Positions 11,006 through 23,015 of a stretch of 63,043 nucleotides of DNA are shown in pieces. A program made the translations under genes and the position numbers. The DNA is taken from positions 1 to 63,043 of the forward strand of contig KN817684.1 of assembly GCA_000827495.1 (NCBI GenBank). Direction: 5' to 3'. A model generated the notes under the pieces. It searched no databases and was not told where the DNA came from. It saw only the letters and a list, made by a program, of their open reading frames with translations. This DNA is from Hypholoma sublateritium FD-334 SS-4 (Eukaryota > Basidiomycota > Agaricomycetes > Agaricales > Strophariaceae). The stretch's first letter is position 1. Each line of letters begins with the position of its first letter.

Positions 11006-13371
11006 TCATGCAGTGTCGGAGGCCGGATGGAGGCCACGGGGAGTTTCGCCAATTGCGGCCATAAACGTTTCGAATGTGATTTTGCCGTTGTAGGTGGTAA
11101 AATCATAATCTGTCTTTTTCTGCTCTGCAGCGGAATTAGCTTCGTTCCCTGCATGGCGGAACATATGTAATAGAGGAGTGATCCATGAATCCCAAAGCTC
11201 AAAGAACTCCGGGAGACAGTACGTTCTCAAATATGCCGATTTCATGACAATAAGAAATGATGACTTGGAAGTAAATGCCTCGGTTCCGTCATTGTTCCAA
11301 GTGTTGAGAAAGGGCACGGATATAACCGCTCCTGTAGTGTATTTGTAGTGAGTGGCAGCCCAAACAAGGATATAAAAGAAGGATTCAAGGTCATGGCGGT
11401 AAAGGTGGACCGTGGGCGTAGACGGGCATGCGGGTTCAAGAAGATCGAGAGCCATGAAAGGACGCGTTCCAGTAATATGATGATGGTGGCCATTGTCGGA
11501 GTTGATGCTCCCGTCCTCCTTACGCACCGACGCCATATCAAAGTCGTTCAAAATTCCGTGCGACGGCTGAGCACTGTTGAGTTCCAGGGTCTTCGTTTCA
11601 GATTGCACAAAAAACTTCGCGTTGACTTCGTCCGGAACCCGGTCTGTTTCTCCCGGTCTGTATATCATGAGATTGTTCTCGCTGATATCGCGGTGGAGGA
11701 CCATTCCGGTGGTGTAACAATGGTAATGACCTGAGAGCCGAATATCAGCTGAAAAGAAGGGATGGAATATAAATTGTGTCGCTTACATTCTAGGCAATCA
11801 AGGAAGGCTCTCTTGAACTCGTCAACGCTACGCGCTTTCCAGATGTTGGTATAGACTGGGTTCACGATGACGTCCAGATCGCGGTCGACAGTTCGGACAT
11901 GTTCATCATCATCTGTTACCACCCCTGCATCGCGAGCAGCATCACGCATCCTCGACCGGGGAAGGTCCAGCTGAGCAGCCGTGTATCTTGCGGAAAAGAC
12001 AGGCTGAGGAAGAAACTTTCGCCAGTACTCGGGAAGAGCGCCACGAAGGTGCGAAATGATGTCCGCCTCCGCTTTGCGCGTACTATATTGCCAGCTCATC
12101 TTCAGCGCGTGTAAGCTGGCGAGAATGATTTTGTCCAGTATAGCCACAAGGACTGTAGCGACGCAGGTGCCGCGACCCACAATACCGGAGTATTTGTAAA
12201 TATAGTCGACCAAGGGAAAGATGTACTGCTGGTCGGAGCTAGATCCAGATATCGGAAACATGTAGCACTTCTCCTTGACGCTCCCCGAAGGTTTAAGGAG
12301 GGGAAGAACAGACCGTTCGGTAATCGATTGACCAGGCTGAGGAGCGATGAGTTTGTGGAGGTACGGGTCGAAACCAGCCTGCTTCATGGTACACTGACTG
12401 AGGGCAAAAAGAGCGAGACCCAGCGATAATATGCCTTCGTCAGTGCTGAAATCGAAGGTCGTCGTTCGCTGGACGGCGGTTCTGTCGAAGTACCAGATGG
12501 TGACCCAAAATTTGTCAATCAAGAATCCAGTGGTGTAATGTCGGCTTCCTGTAGCTAGGCACTCGAGTGCGTATGTGAACAGCTGCGCGTCGTCGACGTT
12601 GACTGCAATAAGTCGCCGCTTCTTATTACTTTGGTTGGTCGATGTACCCTGCCGCGGAGCGTCGGAGATTTCGGCGTGCCGCCTCTTTGAGCCACTACGT
12701 GCGGTGCCACCTGAAGCAGTGCGCCCCTTCGAATGTGTTGACGCCAGACCTTCCGAATGAGAAGGGACCACACTGGAAGAAGTCACGGCACCTGAAGTCG
12801 TGAAAAGCTTTCGGGGTGTATCGTCTCCCTCTGCAATTGNGCCCAGCGGCGCCGTCCGAGTGTCCCTCTTTTTGAATTCAAAGCTGCATCGTACGTCGTC
12901 CCACNCGGGCTGGTNNCCAACGGCCTGCTGGAACATATCCAACATATCGGGTTTCCGTTTCCTTTCGTTCACGAANGATAGTTTNCTTGNTAGCTCTCCG
13001 TNTCCTTGAGTATCCCAGAACTTCGTGGTAATTGCTTGCTCAAANTCCANCCCCATTGTCTGGCAAATACTGGCCAACAACGTCGCGGCCAGCTTTCGGA
13101 ACGGCGCATGCAAAGCAGGCTCTCGTTCCTTGCCACTGAGTAGCGACTTGTAGGTGGCGATGGTAGGCTCTACGTCGGGGGTGGCATGAAGCGTCGATTC
13201 GCTTATTCTCAAGATAGTGGCGGCAGGGAGGCCCCAAACCTCCGTCACAAAAGTCTTGGTGTCGACTTCACCAAGAATATGGCCTTGGACGTCTTTCCGC
13301 AATGACGCTTTCATCATGTCGGCGTTAGCACTGTTGGAGCTGGCAGTCCTGCTGATCATTGGTGTAGACAT
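11006..13371 (-). CDS. FunK1 fungal-type protein kinase, copy 2
   Basis: Two exons, 13371-11787 and 11748-11006, with a 38-base intron (GTAAGC..CAG) at the same site as in copy 1, give 775 residues. The middle (about 11900-12600) is nearly identical to copy 1; the two ends are more diverged. It keeps HRDISENN and NDFDMAS. The C-terminus ends in TPRGLHPASDTA against TPRGLNPASDTA in copy 1. Ten or so ambiguous bases lie at 12840-13050, so a small part of the N-terminal region is uncertain. The frame is nevertheless open throughout. The gene shares orientation and downstream sequence with copy 1. Confidence 0.9.
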
Positions 13372-15457
13372 TGAGCTAGAAGCTGGTATATTCAGAAGGT
13401 TTGGTTAAAGGAAGGTANACGAGATTGATGAGCGTGATTTCACATACATGAACTTGAACTCGAACGTCTTTCAGTTGAGTGAAGATTTGAATCCAACGAG
13501 GGATCAGAGACAGATGGTGGGGATATGGCCATATTTCTTCGAAGATGAAGCAATTTATATGGAGGACCTTGGTGGCTCAAATGTGTTGTAATCAAGTTGT
13601 GGTGGCATCGACTCGAGAATGGAAAGAGGCCGGATGAAGCCCCCCACGTACACGTGATCGCGTTGAGCCACAAGTTTCCCGATGCAGATCCGTGAGAAAT
13701 ACGTTCTTTTCTTCCTCGCACCATCACTGGCACATCAGAGAACCTCGAGTGTAAGTACACCCGTGCGGAGCCATATGTACTTACTTTTAAACAAATGGAT
13801 TAGGCCCTTTGCGATTTGTCGACGACACCAAAGATGAGTTGGCTAGCTAATTGTTGCCGATTGTTCAATTTGTGCATACTGCATCTCCGCGGACGAGGAA
13901 ATCTTCCAACAGGTCGCCGTGCACCTGAGCGATCAGTTCACGCTGTGCCAGCACCTCTTCGCCGTCGCAACGACGCCGTAATCCTCTCTGTCTGAAGGGA
14001 GCACACTCGTCGAAGGGAGCACACTCATCGTATGTGGCTCATTGGCGGCCTACGTGCAGCACGCGGGATAGTGGGTGGGAGAGCACAAACGTATTACTCG
14101 GCAACATGGATCTGACCGCAGTGTTGCCGCGACTTTGAGACGCCACAAAGAGGCCGCTGCTACTGTCATGAGGTGCACAATGGGGCGCGGTCCGTCTCAC
14201 TGGTACTGGGAATTGGCCAGCTATCTCGGTAGCCTCCGGGTAGCCTCAATCTCTACAAGCTCAAGTATCTCGTACTTGCGCCAAGGTGTTCGTCTTGTCT
14301 CGTGAGTTTCATGTTCGCATGCAATTCGCATGACTCGGTGCTCTCTTGTATGTGCGGCTGGGCAAGGCAATATCCTCCATGGTGCTCGCTTTCATTTATT
14401 TGTACTGGCAATCTTGAATTCCCCTAATGTCGACTCCAAAATCTCAGTATGCTTGGAAGGTAGATGCTAAATTTCCACTAGACTCCCATGCCAAGGGACC
14501 AGATGTGGATGGGCGTCGATACTACTGTCAAGATAATTTTAGGGGAAATAACACCAATTCCACGCTATTCCTACTGTATCTTTACCAAAGCCCAAGCGCA
14601 GCTTTCTCTAGGCTTTCTCGGATAAGAATAGCTTCACAGTGCGTAAGTGCATCCACATGTCGACATGCACAGACGCTGCTTCTGAATCATGCTTATCTTG
14701 CCCAAGTTCTAAAAGTGCGAATCGAGACTCGTGAAACCCACGCCTCTCTACATCAGTGTCGAATGAAATATGATGTATAATCTGAATCATCTAACAGCTT
14801 TTTTGCCCACCCGGTACACAGACTGCACCGCTGTTGAATTCAGATTCACGATTTAGGCTCTGGGTAGACAGCTTCACAAGAAGATAAGGCGAGGTATGCG
14901 CATCAGTATAACCGGAACCAAGGGTTCCCATGTGGAGATTCACGTCAGAATGATCTGGTGAGTAAATAGCATCCAAAGACAGGAGCATGCGCCCTCGAGC
15001 CTGAGCCATGTCAACCCCCAAAAGATACTCAGTATATATCATCTTCCTCTGACATTTTAGATACCGTGCTCGGAAACATAGGGTCAAAGTAAACCAGTCC
15101 CAGTCTCTTTCTGTCAAGGGCCTTAGGCAGAGGTGTGAGATATCTCGTTCCCATATCGTTGGACGAGCAAACCTCGAGGAGTAATAATTAGTCGCAATCA
15201 GACCCGGAGAAAGTAGATGATTCTGCATAGTAATTTTTTGTAGTAATTTGATAGTAATGGAGTCATATACGCAACACATACCGGGTGGACCTGACAGAAA
15301 TTTCGATAAATTTTGGTTGCAGTCACTGATTCAGCTTCAAGTAAAGATAATTCAAGTACATCCATGGTGCATCCTTACCGCATTACCATGGGCCGTGGTC
15401 GTTGCATTCTACTTTCAAACTGTAATTCTGACTGTAAGATTTGAGCCGCGCTTTGTC
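13372..15457. other. Intergenic, one unsupported open frame
   Basis: A 162-codon minus-strand frame at 14791-15279 has no recognised domain or signal. Its composition is compatible with coding, but no splice partners are evident. The remainder shows nothing I can name. Confidence 0.4.
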
Positions 15458-15540
15458 TCCCTCTTAGCTCAGCGGTAGAGCGCGTCACTAGTACACTCTC
15501 GGTGTATGACGAGGTCAGTCGTTCAAATCGGCTAGAGGGA
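15458..15540 (+). tRNA. tRNA-Thr (AGT) with 12-base intron
   Basis: The cloverleaf is complete. The acceptor pairs TCCCTCT with AGAGGGA; the D arm is GCTC/GAGC. The anticodon stem is CGTCA/TGACG with anticodon AGT at 15490-15492. The T arm is AGTCG/CGGCT around TTCAAAT. A 12-base intron (15494-15505) sits at the canonical place one base after the anticodon. The internal promoters (TAGCTCAGCGGT and GTTCAAATC) are present. A TTTTTT Pol III terminator follows at 15542-15547. Confidence 0.95.
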
Positions 15541-15547
15541 ATTTTTT

Positions 15548-16030
15548 CTTTGGAAACGCATGGAAGTTGGAACCCAAGTTGAACCAAAGAACCATAGATG
15601 CTTTTGTAAACGGATCTAGGGGCCAGTCACCAGGATCAGTGATCACGGCCCACGGCAATAGTCTAGAGCAGCGTAAGTTACTTTTGCATCTTGCATCCGA
15701 ATGTCGCGCCGCATTGATGGACATGCCAAAAAATCAATGACTTGCCCGACTCTGTCGGGATGGCGCGTCGAGCAGTGTTACAAAGGCGTCATAAGCTCTA
15801 CAAATAATTGGCATGACTTGTACTTGCATTCCAAGTACAAAACATACTTACATATGGTTCGTTCATCATTAAATCCAAATCCAATGTAGCCAATGAGAAT
15901 CACCGCATATCGTCCGAGTCTCCGCACTGCAAATTCGGACACAGTGCAAATTGATGGCGCTGATGGCACCGTGACAGCCGAGTTGCTCTTAACACCAAAC
16001 ACCCACCATTGCCCATCGTGTTAGCTAGAA
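15548..16030. other. Intergenic, no gene seen
   Basis: Holds the 5' flank of the HET-domain gene. No clear TATA box and no coding signal found. Confidence 0.5.
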
Positions 16031-18291
16031 ATGGCCGCAAACTCAGGTATTCTACAAACAATTGCGTTCCATGGTCCACGATTAACGTCGAATCGATCTT
16101 CTTAGGCAGTTCTCCGAGCTTCGGTACGACACTTGAAGGTGAGTCCGAGTCCGACTCGTTCAGCGATTCGGCCTAGATGAAGTATCACTTGAAAGATAAC
16201 TGAGCTGATATGTAATGTCTTTCAGGTAATACAATCGAGACAGCGGAAGTGCATGCTGAGAGTCTTCTATTGGCTTTGGCAAGGTTCATGCAGCCTGTGG
16301 TCATCCAAGGATACGGTACGTGGTGCCACTGAGATATATTTACGTCGGCTGATTTATATAGCACCTGTTCATGCACATGAGCCACCCAAGCCTGAAGATT
16401 TGGCCCGGACGGAAACAGTAACGTCTGTAGATGTGGTGAAAACGAAAGAAGGTCAAAATCTGATCCTCGCCCTGAGGGAGTTCGTGAAAGTAACTCTGCG
16501 TCTTGAACATCTGGAATGGTCTGATATCCCTACGAAAAATCAAGGTACTTGGCCTACATTCATAATTGACACACGCGTTGAATGAAGCCGTCTTTATAGG
16601 CGATCAGGCGAGAGAAAAGACTCGACTTATATCAGCTATTCCTAGCCGTACGTTACTTCCACCCACCGTCGTTGATTGGTTCAATATAACTCCCTCACCC
16701 AGAAGTATCCAGACCGGAGTTGGAAACTATGACACTCACCAAAGCTCGCTGGCATGTTTTTAACAAAATGCCGATTCGCATTCTCTCGTTTGATTCGACC
16801 GGCGCCAATCTGCAGCTCATTTCACAAGAAGAAATTTTTCGGCGTATCCTTCCCAACATCCGTGATGCGACGTCCAATCAAGAGTTTTTATCGGCCTGGC
16901 AGAAGACGCAAGAGCTCCGCGACGACTCGTATGTTTACGAGAAAAATAAGAAGGACAAACAGCACAAATTGATTATAGACGTGATGGAGCGGACCGCGCA
17001 ATACGCCATTTTATCCCATACTTGGATTCGTGACTCGCCTGGCGATGTTACCTATCGCAATTGGGAGACGCGCAAGCTCAACACCCGTGGCTACGCCAAA
17101 GTCACCAAGTTCTGCGAAGTCGCTGCGCGGATCCATGGGCTGACTCTTGGGTGGATGGATAATGTCTGCATCAATAAGGACAGCAGCACCGAGCTGGACG
17201 AGTCCATCCGATCGATGTATAAATGGTACCGCGGGGCCCGCATTTGTATCTCATATCTGTCAGAGACTCAACAACTTGCTGATGGCCGTACCGACTCTTG
17301 GTTTACTCGCGGGTGGACTTTACAGGAGCTATTGGCGCCTGTCCAGACCTGCTTCTATAATTCGGAGTGGGTTCTGTTGGGCTTCACTGACGAGGAGAGT
17401 GTACTTTCGCTTATCACCAGTGCAACTACTATCACGAAGAGTGAGCTGGGTCTTTGCCAGCAAGGAAAAATAGAACGAATCCCAATTTCACGAAGGCTAC
17501 AGATGGCATCGCGCCGCCAAGTGACACGCGAAGAGGACACGTCGTATTCCCTCATGGGCGTTCTTGCAGTGGACATTCCAATTGCTTATGGTGAAGGTTC
17601 TGAGCGTGCCTTTTTCCGGCTCGTGCGCGAGTTACTGGCCACCAAGAAGAATATTCTAGATCTCTTCAATCGTACGCAAGACGAAAGCAACCGAATTCTT
17701 CCCCGCTCTATTGATCTGTATTCTAAGCGTAAGGATGCCTTCGACGCACCTAACCAACCGACAGGGACCTTGTTGGACCTATATTCCCCTCCCGAGCCAA
17801 TAATTCTCACGCATTTGGGACTACGTATGACGCTTCTTCTTGCACCAGGCATATTGACTATGTTTGACAATGGCAAGCGATACCCCCCCTGCGGAGGCAT
17901 AACCGGGACATACGATGTCTTTTTCTACTTGGATGACCGCTCGGACCGGCCACAAAGCTACAACATACTCGATCGGAGAATTTTTTCCGGTGATCTTCCC
18001 TCCCTCCCAAACAATATCCGGAAATACATCCGACAGCACTATGTTGTGACCTTTGCAATAGTAAATTTCGGCGTCGAAGATGACAACATACGTCTTCCTG
18101 AAAGCTGTCTATCATTCATGATACTATGTGACGGAGCCGAACCGGGATACGTAAAATCCTCTGACAACATTCGTATTTGTGCAGCACCTCCAGCGATCTT
18201 CAAGTTGCATTCTCACCAGAATAAAAACGGGATTTTCCCCAAAAACGAGCTTCATCAGCACGGCTTGCAGCTTGTTACTCTGTATCTCTAG
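16031..18291 (+). CDS. HET-domain (heterokaryon incompatibility) protein
   Basis: Six exons (16031-16046, 16106-16138, 16226-16315, 16362-16544, 16600-16647, 16703-18291) join in frame to 652 residues. The HET domain runs from about residue 222, with YAILSHTW, then GWMDNVCINK, MYKWYRGARICISYLS, and TRGWTLQELLAP at about 326. The family takes part in non-self recognition and cell death when incompatible hyphae fuse. Many basidiomycete members are of unknown role. The N-terminal 220 residues are helical with no known domain, and the region after the HET domain is also unassigned. The short first exons are inferred from splice signals and frame; the large last exon is certain. It ends 365 bases from the convergent gene at 18656. 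Confidence 0.9.
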
Positions 18292-18655
18292 TATAACTCT
18301 TAGGTCACTGCCCTTCTGAATCACCATTACTACTATGACTGTCTAATTATGTGATATCCAGACTTTATTTGCTTGTCGAAGGTTTCTGTAACGCGTTTCT
18401 GAAATTTACATTTGCAACCGGCGGGTACACCGAATCTTATGACAATTTCTGCTTTCGCAATTGAAAATAACAAAACCGCGAAGTTACAATTTTGTCAGAC
18501 GAATATATTCATTATGACCAATATCTTGGGGAATCCAAAAGTACACAGAGCGTTGCGACCAATAAACAGATCACAAAGTGACTTTCCCTCTTTAACGCCG
18601 AGAAGTTTACAGGCTACTGCACGAATTATCCACGCCAGGTCAATAATCCTGCCGC

Positions 18656-19897
18656 TCACCGTCCGCAATATGGTTTAACAGTGTAAACGATATATTCCCC
18701 ACCGGTAAGGTCCCCAGCAATTACGCGGGCTGAAAAGCCACAATCGTCCCGCATACCCTATGTTACAGGTCATCAATTCGGTATAGATTCCTTGCAGACA
18801 ATTACGAGAAACCTACCCCTAGACACATGACTGGGTGCCACACCTTGTAGGTGGAGACGATCCCCGACATAGGAGACCTGACCTTCGTGGGGAGAGCAGC
18901 AAAAAGGAAACTCTGTAGGACATATTAGAATCAATGATTTAAGTATTGGTGGGGAAAGCAGCATGCTTACGTCTCGGGTTGGCGGTTTTACGAGGTGATT
19001 CCTGATCATGGTCGAGGCCTGCTCCTTGTCGTAAGGCGTGACTTGAGGTGTGTCGTCAGACGGGATGCACGAAACATCCTCAGATGGATAACTGTATGAT
19101 TGTGAATTCCCGTCAAGATCGCGGACTTGATAGTAGTGACGGTCAGTTCCCTTAACTATACGTTAGAAGCGCTGGGTATGACAGTCACACGAAACTTACA
19201 TCCGGCCCTCGATACCAGCCGTCGGACATATATGTTCCCACTTTCCATCTTCCCATCTTACTCGACCTAACGATAACCAAGCTGCCAGACTGCGTGGAAA
19301 GGAGGTTCAGTACGGGTCGGATATATATTACACGATCGCACTTACTTTAAGCCTGGAAGTCCCTTGCTTCGTGGGTGAAACCGCGTAAGGTTGAAAGTTT
19401 TCAGGCGGAACGTCCACATTCGCCCGATTGGTAGCATCACTGGAATACGTATACCCTGGGCTAGGGTCGAAAGAACCTCCCCCGCTCTGGTTGGTGGGCG
19501 CCAAGAACCTATAGGTACCAGGAGCAGCAGGGGCAGCGTGTACGCGCAAAGCATCTTGCAGCGACTGATCCATGTCATCGTAGATCCGCTCGTTTGAAGT
19601 TAGTTTGTCGTAAGTGGCCTGTAGCATCTCAGTACGATGGCGAATCTCCCTGGTAGATTTTAGCTTGTCCCCGTTCGCAGCAGGGGGCAGAAAATGTCTT
19701 GGGAGAGACTCTTCGTCCTTCTGAGGCCTATCGTGCCGCTTTTTTAATTTGGATGTAGACGAGGATGACCCCGAAGCGTTCGCTGGAGGTGGATGGAGTC
19801 GCTGATCTCCAGGAGGATGAGGCGCATACGGGGGAGGGGCCTTGTTGTGGTAATAGACTGGAACGTATGGGTGATGGCCGTTACGTGGGTCGTTCAT
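18656..19897 (-). CDS. Unrecognised family, member A
   Basis: Five exons (19897-19346, 19289-19200, 19150-18971, 18912-18817, 18757-18656) give 339 residues. I recognise no named domain. The N-terminal 180 residues are Pro/Ser-rich and disordered-looking, apart from a charged helical motif, ESLPRHFLPP followed by TREIRHRTEML. The C-terminal 160 residues are compact and conserved with the gene at 32820: SGSLVIVR..GRWKVGTY, then CIPSDDTPQVTPYDKEQA, then SFLFAALPT, then GEYIVYTVKPYCGR at the end. The last four exons match that gene in length (90, 180/192, 96, 102), which strongly supports both models. No signal peptide or membrane segment. It is divergent from VPS68. Confidence 0.8.
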
Positions 19898-20640
19898 CGT
19901 GCTAGAATATACCGAGAGGAAGGTAGCTGCGGAAGATGAGGCTGAGGGGGGAGTTCTTAAATACGAGGTGGCTCGTGCTAATGTGGCTCACATTCGCCGC
20001 TTCTGGTTTGCGTTGCCAGTGCCACCACGACATCAAACAGTGGCCGGCCACCCCAGTCAAACGAAGGCCACACATTGGACAATGTGAAGTAAGTTCTTCA
20101 TTTTCCACATAATTTTTATGCGGCACGTTACTGTTCTTGGGACGCTTGCATCGCAAGACTAGTCATGTACATTAATTCGCTTCGCAAGACATTCCAGGGT
20201 GTCGTTTACGGTCGATTTCTTGAAAGAGGCCTGGCCGTGAGCTGGCCAGGAGGCCTAAGTAGAATGCAGAGCAAGCAACGCTTTAGAATATTCGACTGAT
20301 CGCCGATGATAAGACAGTTGCAAGACAGTTGTCGGCACTCGGTGCCAAAGGGGAGTTGAGAAGGGCTGTGAACATTTTGCCGGCGTGTCACTGAAGAATG
20401 CTAGATAGCCCAAGCGTAGACTTCTCCCTGTACATCTTCATGTTCTCGATATTCCGGAAGGACGCTCCAGAGGAAGTGGTAAGAAACCAGTGGGTTCCGC
20501 TGCACATCGCAGTGCGCGTGGAGACGCAGGTAGACACCGATGATGGAATATATTCCCACGGTTCCTCAACATCGTTCGACACTGCGCAGCCCGAGCGGCT
20601 CTCCCCACTTCTGCCACCACATCCCCCTAGAAACCCCTTC
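19898..20640. other. Shared upstream region of member A and VPS68
   Basis: A 743-base divergent promoter region. The frame just upstream of the VPS68 ATG stays open but has no family similarity, and is probably 5' leader. Confidence 0.5.
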
Positions 20641-21302
20641 ATGGCGCTACCACGGTCAAGTTATGATCCCAGGCGGGTCTGCCTGAATCCTTTCCCGGAG
20701 TTTACGTTAGGGAAACATCGCCGGACAGTAGGAGTATACCTGGCGGGCGCTTTGGTACGCATAGGATTCCAGCAATTATCGCAGCGTTGTGCTGACTTGC
20801 TTTGAAGTTTGCTCTCGCAAATTGGGCGTTCATAGACGCTGCTATACTCTCTGCGCATGCCAAGGCACCGTATGGCTCACCGCCGACCGTTGAGGCACCC
20901 GTCCACGTCACCTTCGTCGATTGGATTCCAGGGATCTGCTCTCTGTTAGGATACCTTGTTATTAACCTCATCGACAAGGATCGCGTTCGTGGCGATGAAG
21001 GATTTGGAGACTCGCGCGCTGTTTGGAGGGCGCGCTTGTTCTTGTTCATCGGCTTCGCGCTTATGGCAGGTGGCCTCGCTGGCAGTGTGGTGCGTAGCGC
21101 TGCTGCGCATGTCGTCTACTTGGCTAACATTGTGCTTCAGACTGTACTTGTTCTGAAGTACATCCTGAATGGATATGCAGAACAATTCCTCTATTACGGC
21201 TACGCGAATGTCTCGCAAAGTGTCGCTCTCATGCTCTCCGCCATTGTCCTTTGGATATCTCAAAGCACAAGCAGCGAATACGAATACAATCTCACCCTGT
21301 AG
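20641..21302 (+). CDS. VPS68: Vps68 / UPF0220 (TMEM50-like) membrane protein
   Basis: Three exons (20641-20754, 20808-21089, 21141-21302) give 185 residues. The family signature is clear: RTVGVYLAGALF with a first membrane helix, HVTFVDWIPGICS, LVINLIDKDRV, RLFLFIGFALMAGGLAGSV, VLKYI, and a final helix with LMLSAIVLW. Four membrane segments are expected. In yeast Vps68 acts in vacuolar protein sorting with Vps55 at the endosome. The second intron (21090-21140, 51 bases) has no stop and keeps frame; I removed it because the family reads straight from GGLAGSV into the LKYI helix and the GTGCGT..CAG borders fit. The ATG at 20641 gives the usual short cytosolic N-terminus. Confidence 0.92.
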
Positions 21303-22934
21303 TTTCCAATTCCCGTTCACCTACGCTGTATAAATAACTGGACGTTATATGGATATAACCATTGATTTCTGCCACACGTAGTCTGCACAGCCGACGCCGG
21401 ACGGACAAAACAAATGATTTCACACTGCAGCGGTGATCACGTTGACTGCTAGCGTATGATGGCCTAGGTCAGTTTTTCTTGACCTATGTTTGTTTCCTAC
21501 CACCAGATTTACCTATCGTGTGGATCAGCATCTTGATCCACACCGAAGGTGTGGTTTCATTCTCAAGAAATTTTCTTCGCGGACGTGATTTGACTGGTTC
21601 ACGTCCTACTTTTCTCTGCGCGTGTGGCTCGGAAACCAGGATAGGCAGTCTGATAACGCACCTCTGGCCCAGCCATCTGCAGCTCTGGCTTTGCATGCCT
21701 GAGGTTCGGCGTTCTCAGTAATGGATCTCCTTTTGTTGGTACGTTTCACATAGACCCATGTCGAAGCCTATGGTTTTCCTGCGGCCAGCTTTTATGCGTC
21801 ATTTGCTATGTCTGTGGAGATCCATGTCATTAACTCTAGGGCGATTCTAGCAGAGCATATCTCCAATAATCTCACCGGCTTCAACAGTTCAACCTCTTCG
21901 GTCTGGGCCCACGACAAATGGTGTGAGGGCGCCTAGATTCGGGACTGTTCAAGTCACCGGTATCTCGAAATCTGAGAGACTATGCAGTCGGTCGTCTCAA
22001 GACACAGCTATTACTTACACCTTCGATTTGATGTTCGAAGATACTCGGAAATACTGGGTGGGCGGTTGGAATGTTTATGGTTCACGATGACTTTCGGAAA
22101 CCTTTCCGCTCATCTTTGTCTTTGTTTAAAAGTAATTAACACCCGGAACAGCAAGAACGGGCACTCAGCGAACGTTGGACTGACTACTCGGTGGACCTTT
22201 GGGCAGTAGCAACTTGGGGAAGCCTGTCAAAGCGACTTACTCAACACTCGTGGACTCCCTCTCATTTTTATCCCCGCCTTGCTTGCCGTGGCACATATTA
22301 TTATAGAGGGCCTTGCTCTTGCGAATCCTGCTACTACACGAGGTTTCTGTTTGGTGTGAGGCATTATCCGCCTAGTACGGCCTTATCAGAATCATTCTTT
22401 TTCCGTATCTTCTCAAAATTTCATCCACGGCCAACCTTCAACACTGCATGTGTGGCGTAGTCTTCTTTCTGGACCGCCATCGCAGACCTTGAGCGCTTGA
22501 GCCTTTATAAATGCACTGACGTTTGAGTATTTGCCTTATCTGTCATATTTATCGCATGCACCACACGGAAAGACTCCATGCATACAAATGGCAACCTAAG
22601 GTTTGTGCCTGGTAGATTCTCACTCCATTGATTTGACAGACGCCGCCTACGATTTTACTCAGAGATGGGCAGGAATGGTTCAAAGCCGAACAGAAGAACC
22701 TTAACATATGAGGGGCCCAGGTACGTAGGCAATCAACTAGGGTGACAATTTCAAGTAAATGAGCAGACAAATCTAGACTTGAGATGAATGAAAATATCCC
22801 ATGCACGGCTCGCTATGATCCTTACGCTTTTCAATCTGATGCTGGTAGACCAAGGTTTCAAATTGTATACAACACAGCCAGATCCAACTTGTGGCGTTTC
22901 GACCATGTCGGAGAAAAGGATTGAATAATATGAG
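21303..22934. other. Intergenic, no gene seen
   Basis: Only short unsupported open frames. AT-rich with no recognised repeat. Confidence 0.6.
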
Positions 22935-22940
22935 TATAAA
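22935..22940 (+). promoter_or_regulatory. TATA box of synthase gene 1
   Basis: TATAAA, 81 bases upstream of the ATG at 23016. The paralogue has the same element at nearly the same distance. Confidence 0.6.
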
Positions 22941-23015
22941 AGCGATGGCTGCCTAACACTCGCCTTAGATTCATTGAACTTACCCAGAATTCAAAAGCAG
23001 AAGTCTTCAGCGAAC

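Larger units (their letters stand above)
7773..13371 (-). repeat. Tandem duplication of a FunK1 gene
   Basis: Two direct units of about 2.5 kb, 7773-10268 and 10875-13371, are offset by about 3.1 kb. Similarity starts before the stop codons: an AACGATGCTCTG stretch is followed by a shared ATCTAATGGTACATGAAGTAG. It continues to the start codons and partly beyond. Confidence 0.9.

Noticed and set aside
14791..15279. 162-codon minus-strand frame as a gene
   Set aside because: No domain, signal, paralogue or splice support; kept only as a note in the intergenic entry.
21090..21140. Reading VPS68 through its second intron, which has no stop
   Set aside because: It would add 17 residues inside a conserved membrane region; GT..AG borders and family alignment support removal.
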